Assembly: GCF_019900845.1 (NCBI RefSeq)
Contig: NZ_CP074570.1
Span: 3,782,001 to 3,846,000 of the forward strand
Source: Paraneptunicella aestuarii
GTDB lineage: Bacteria > Pseudomonadota > Gammaproteobacteria > Enterobacterales > Alteromonadaceae
Length of the DNA stretch: 64,000 nt
Direction: 5' to 3'
Part shown: one piece after another, positions 63,191-64,000 of the stretch
How the letters are laid out: the number at the start of each line of letters is the position of its first letter
Numbering within the stretch: the stretch's first letter is position 1
Notes under the pieces: generated by a model
Told to the model about the DNA's origin: nothing
Seen by the model: the letters and a program-made list of their open reading frames with translations, nothing else
Databases searched by the model: none
Position numbers and translations under genes: made by a program

Positions 63191-64000
<810 letters not shown>

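Overview
The window looks like chromosomal DNA of a marine-type gammaproteobacterium (Alteromonadales/Oceanospirillales grade). The support is in the gene neighbourhoods: fadR-nhaB-dsbB, motY next to rnt, prkA-yeaH-spoVR, tRNA-Ser(GCU)-csrA-alaS-recX, recA near pncC and mutS, and pyrG-eno. A MetJ-type operator, a LexA-type recA promoter and FadR- and Fur-like sites also fit that class. I cannot name the genus. There is no transposase, phage gene or CRISPR array; almost all of the window is intact single-copy genes.

Layout. 1-4.7 kb: a TonB-dependent receptor (cut by the window edge) divergent from a three-gene set for extracellular poly-3-hydroxybutyrate use (GntP-type permease, type-2 PHB depolymerase, 3-hydroxybutyrate dehydrogenase). 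4.7-9.6 kb: motY, rnt, and a redox/iron group (2-Cys peroxiredoxin, bfd, grxD, sodB). 10.1-14.9 kb: the prkA-yeaH-spoVR stress operon. 15-26.7 kb: a lipid and storage region with HMG-CoA reductase, a wax ester synthase/DGAT with its TetR regulator, a patatin-like lipase, two phasins and fadR, plus an orphan ParA and a DUF445 membrane protein. 27-29.4 kb: nhaB and dsbB. 29.6-30.6 kb: an unusual gene with a caspase-like (clan CD) His/Cys signature. 30.8-34.8 kb: tRNA-Ser, csrA, alaS, recX. 34.8-53.9 kb: a mixed block (GNAT-like protein, DUF808, large subtilase, an unrecognised protein, DUF938 methyltransferase, a methionine synthase encoded as two genes, metA under a MetJ operator, MOSC protein, class V aminotransferase, hybrid histidine kinase, isoprenylcysteine-methyltransferase-like protein). 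54-64 kb: recA, an epimerase-like gene, pncC, mobA, mutS, a response regulator, pyrG and the start of eno.

How it fits together. Several genes point to a lipid/polyester-storing lifestyle: PHB degradation and 3-hydroxybutyrate import, phasins, wax ester/triacylglycerol synthesis, a TGL-like lipase and FadR control. The most notable points are (1) the clan-CD-like protein at 29593-30624; (2) methionine synthase cleanly split into a homocysteine-domain protein and a folate/cobalamin/activation protein, with a separate ribosome binding site; (3) the conserved pncC-recA-recX-alaS-csrA-tRNA-Ser order kept on one strand but opened by about 19 kb between recA and recX; (4) a LexA-controlled recA promoter about 290 bases upstream of the start codon; and (5) several structured intergenic repeats, including a 273-bp non-coding element with near-perfect 29-bp terminal inverted repeats.
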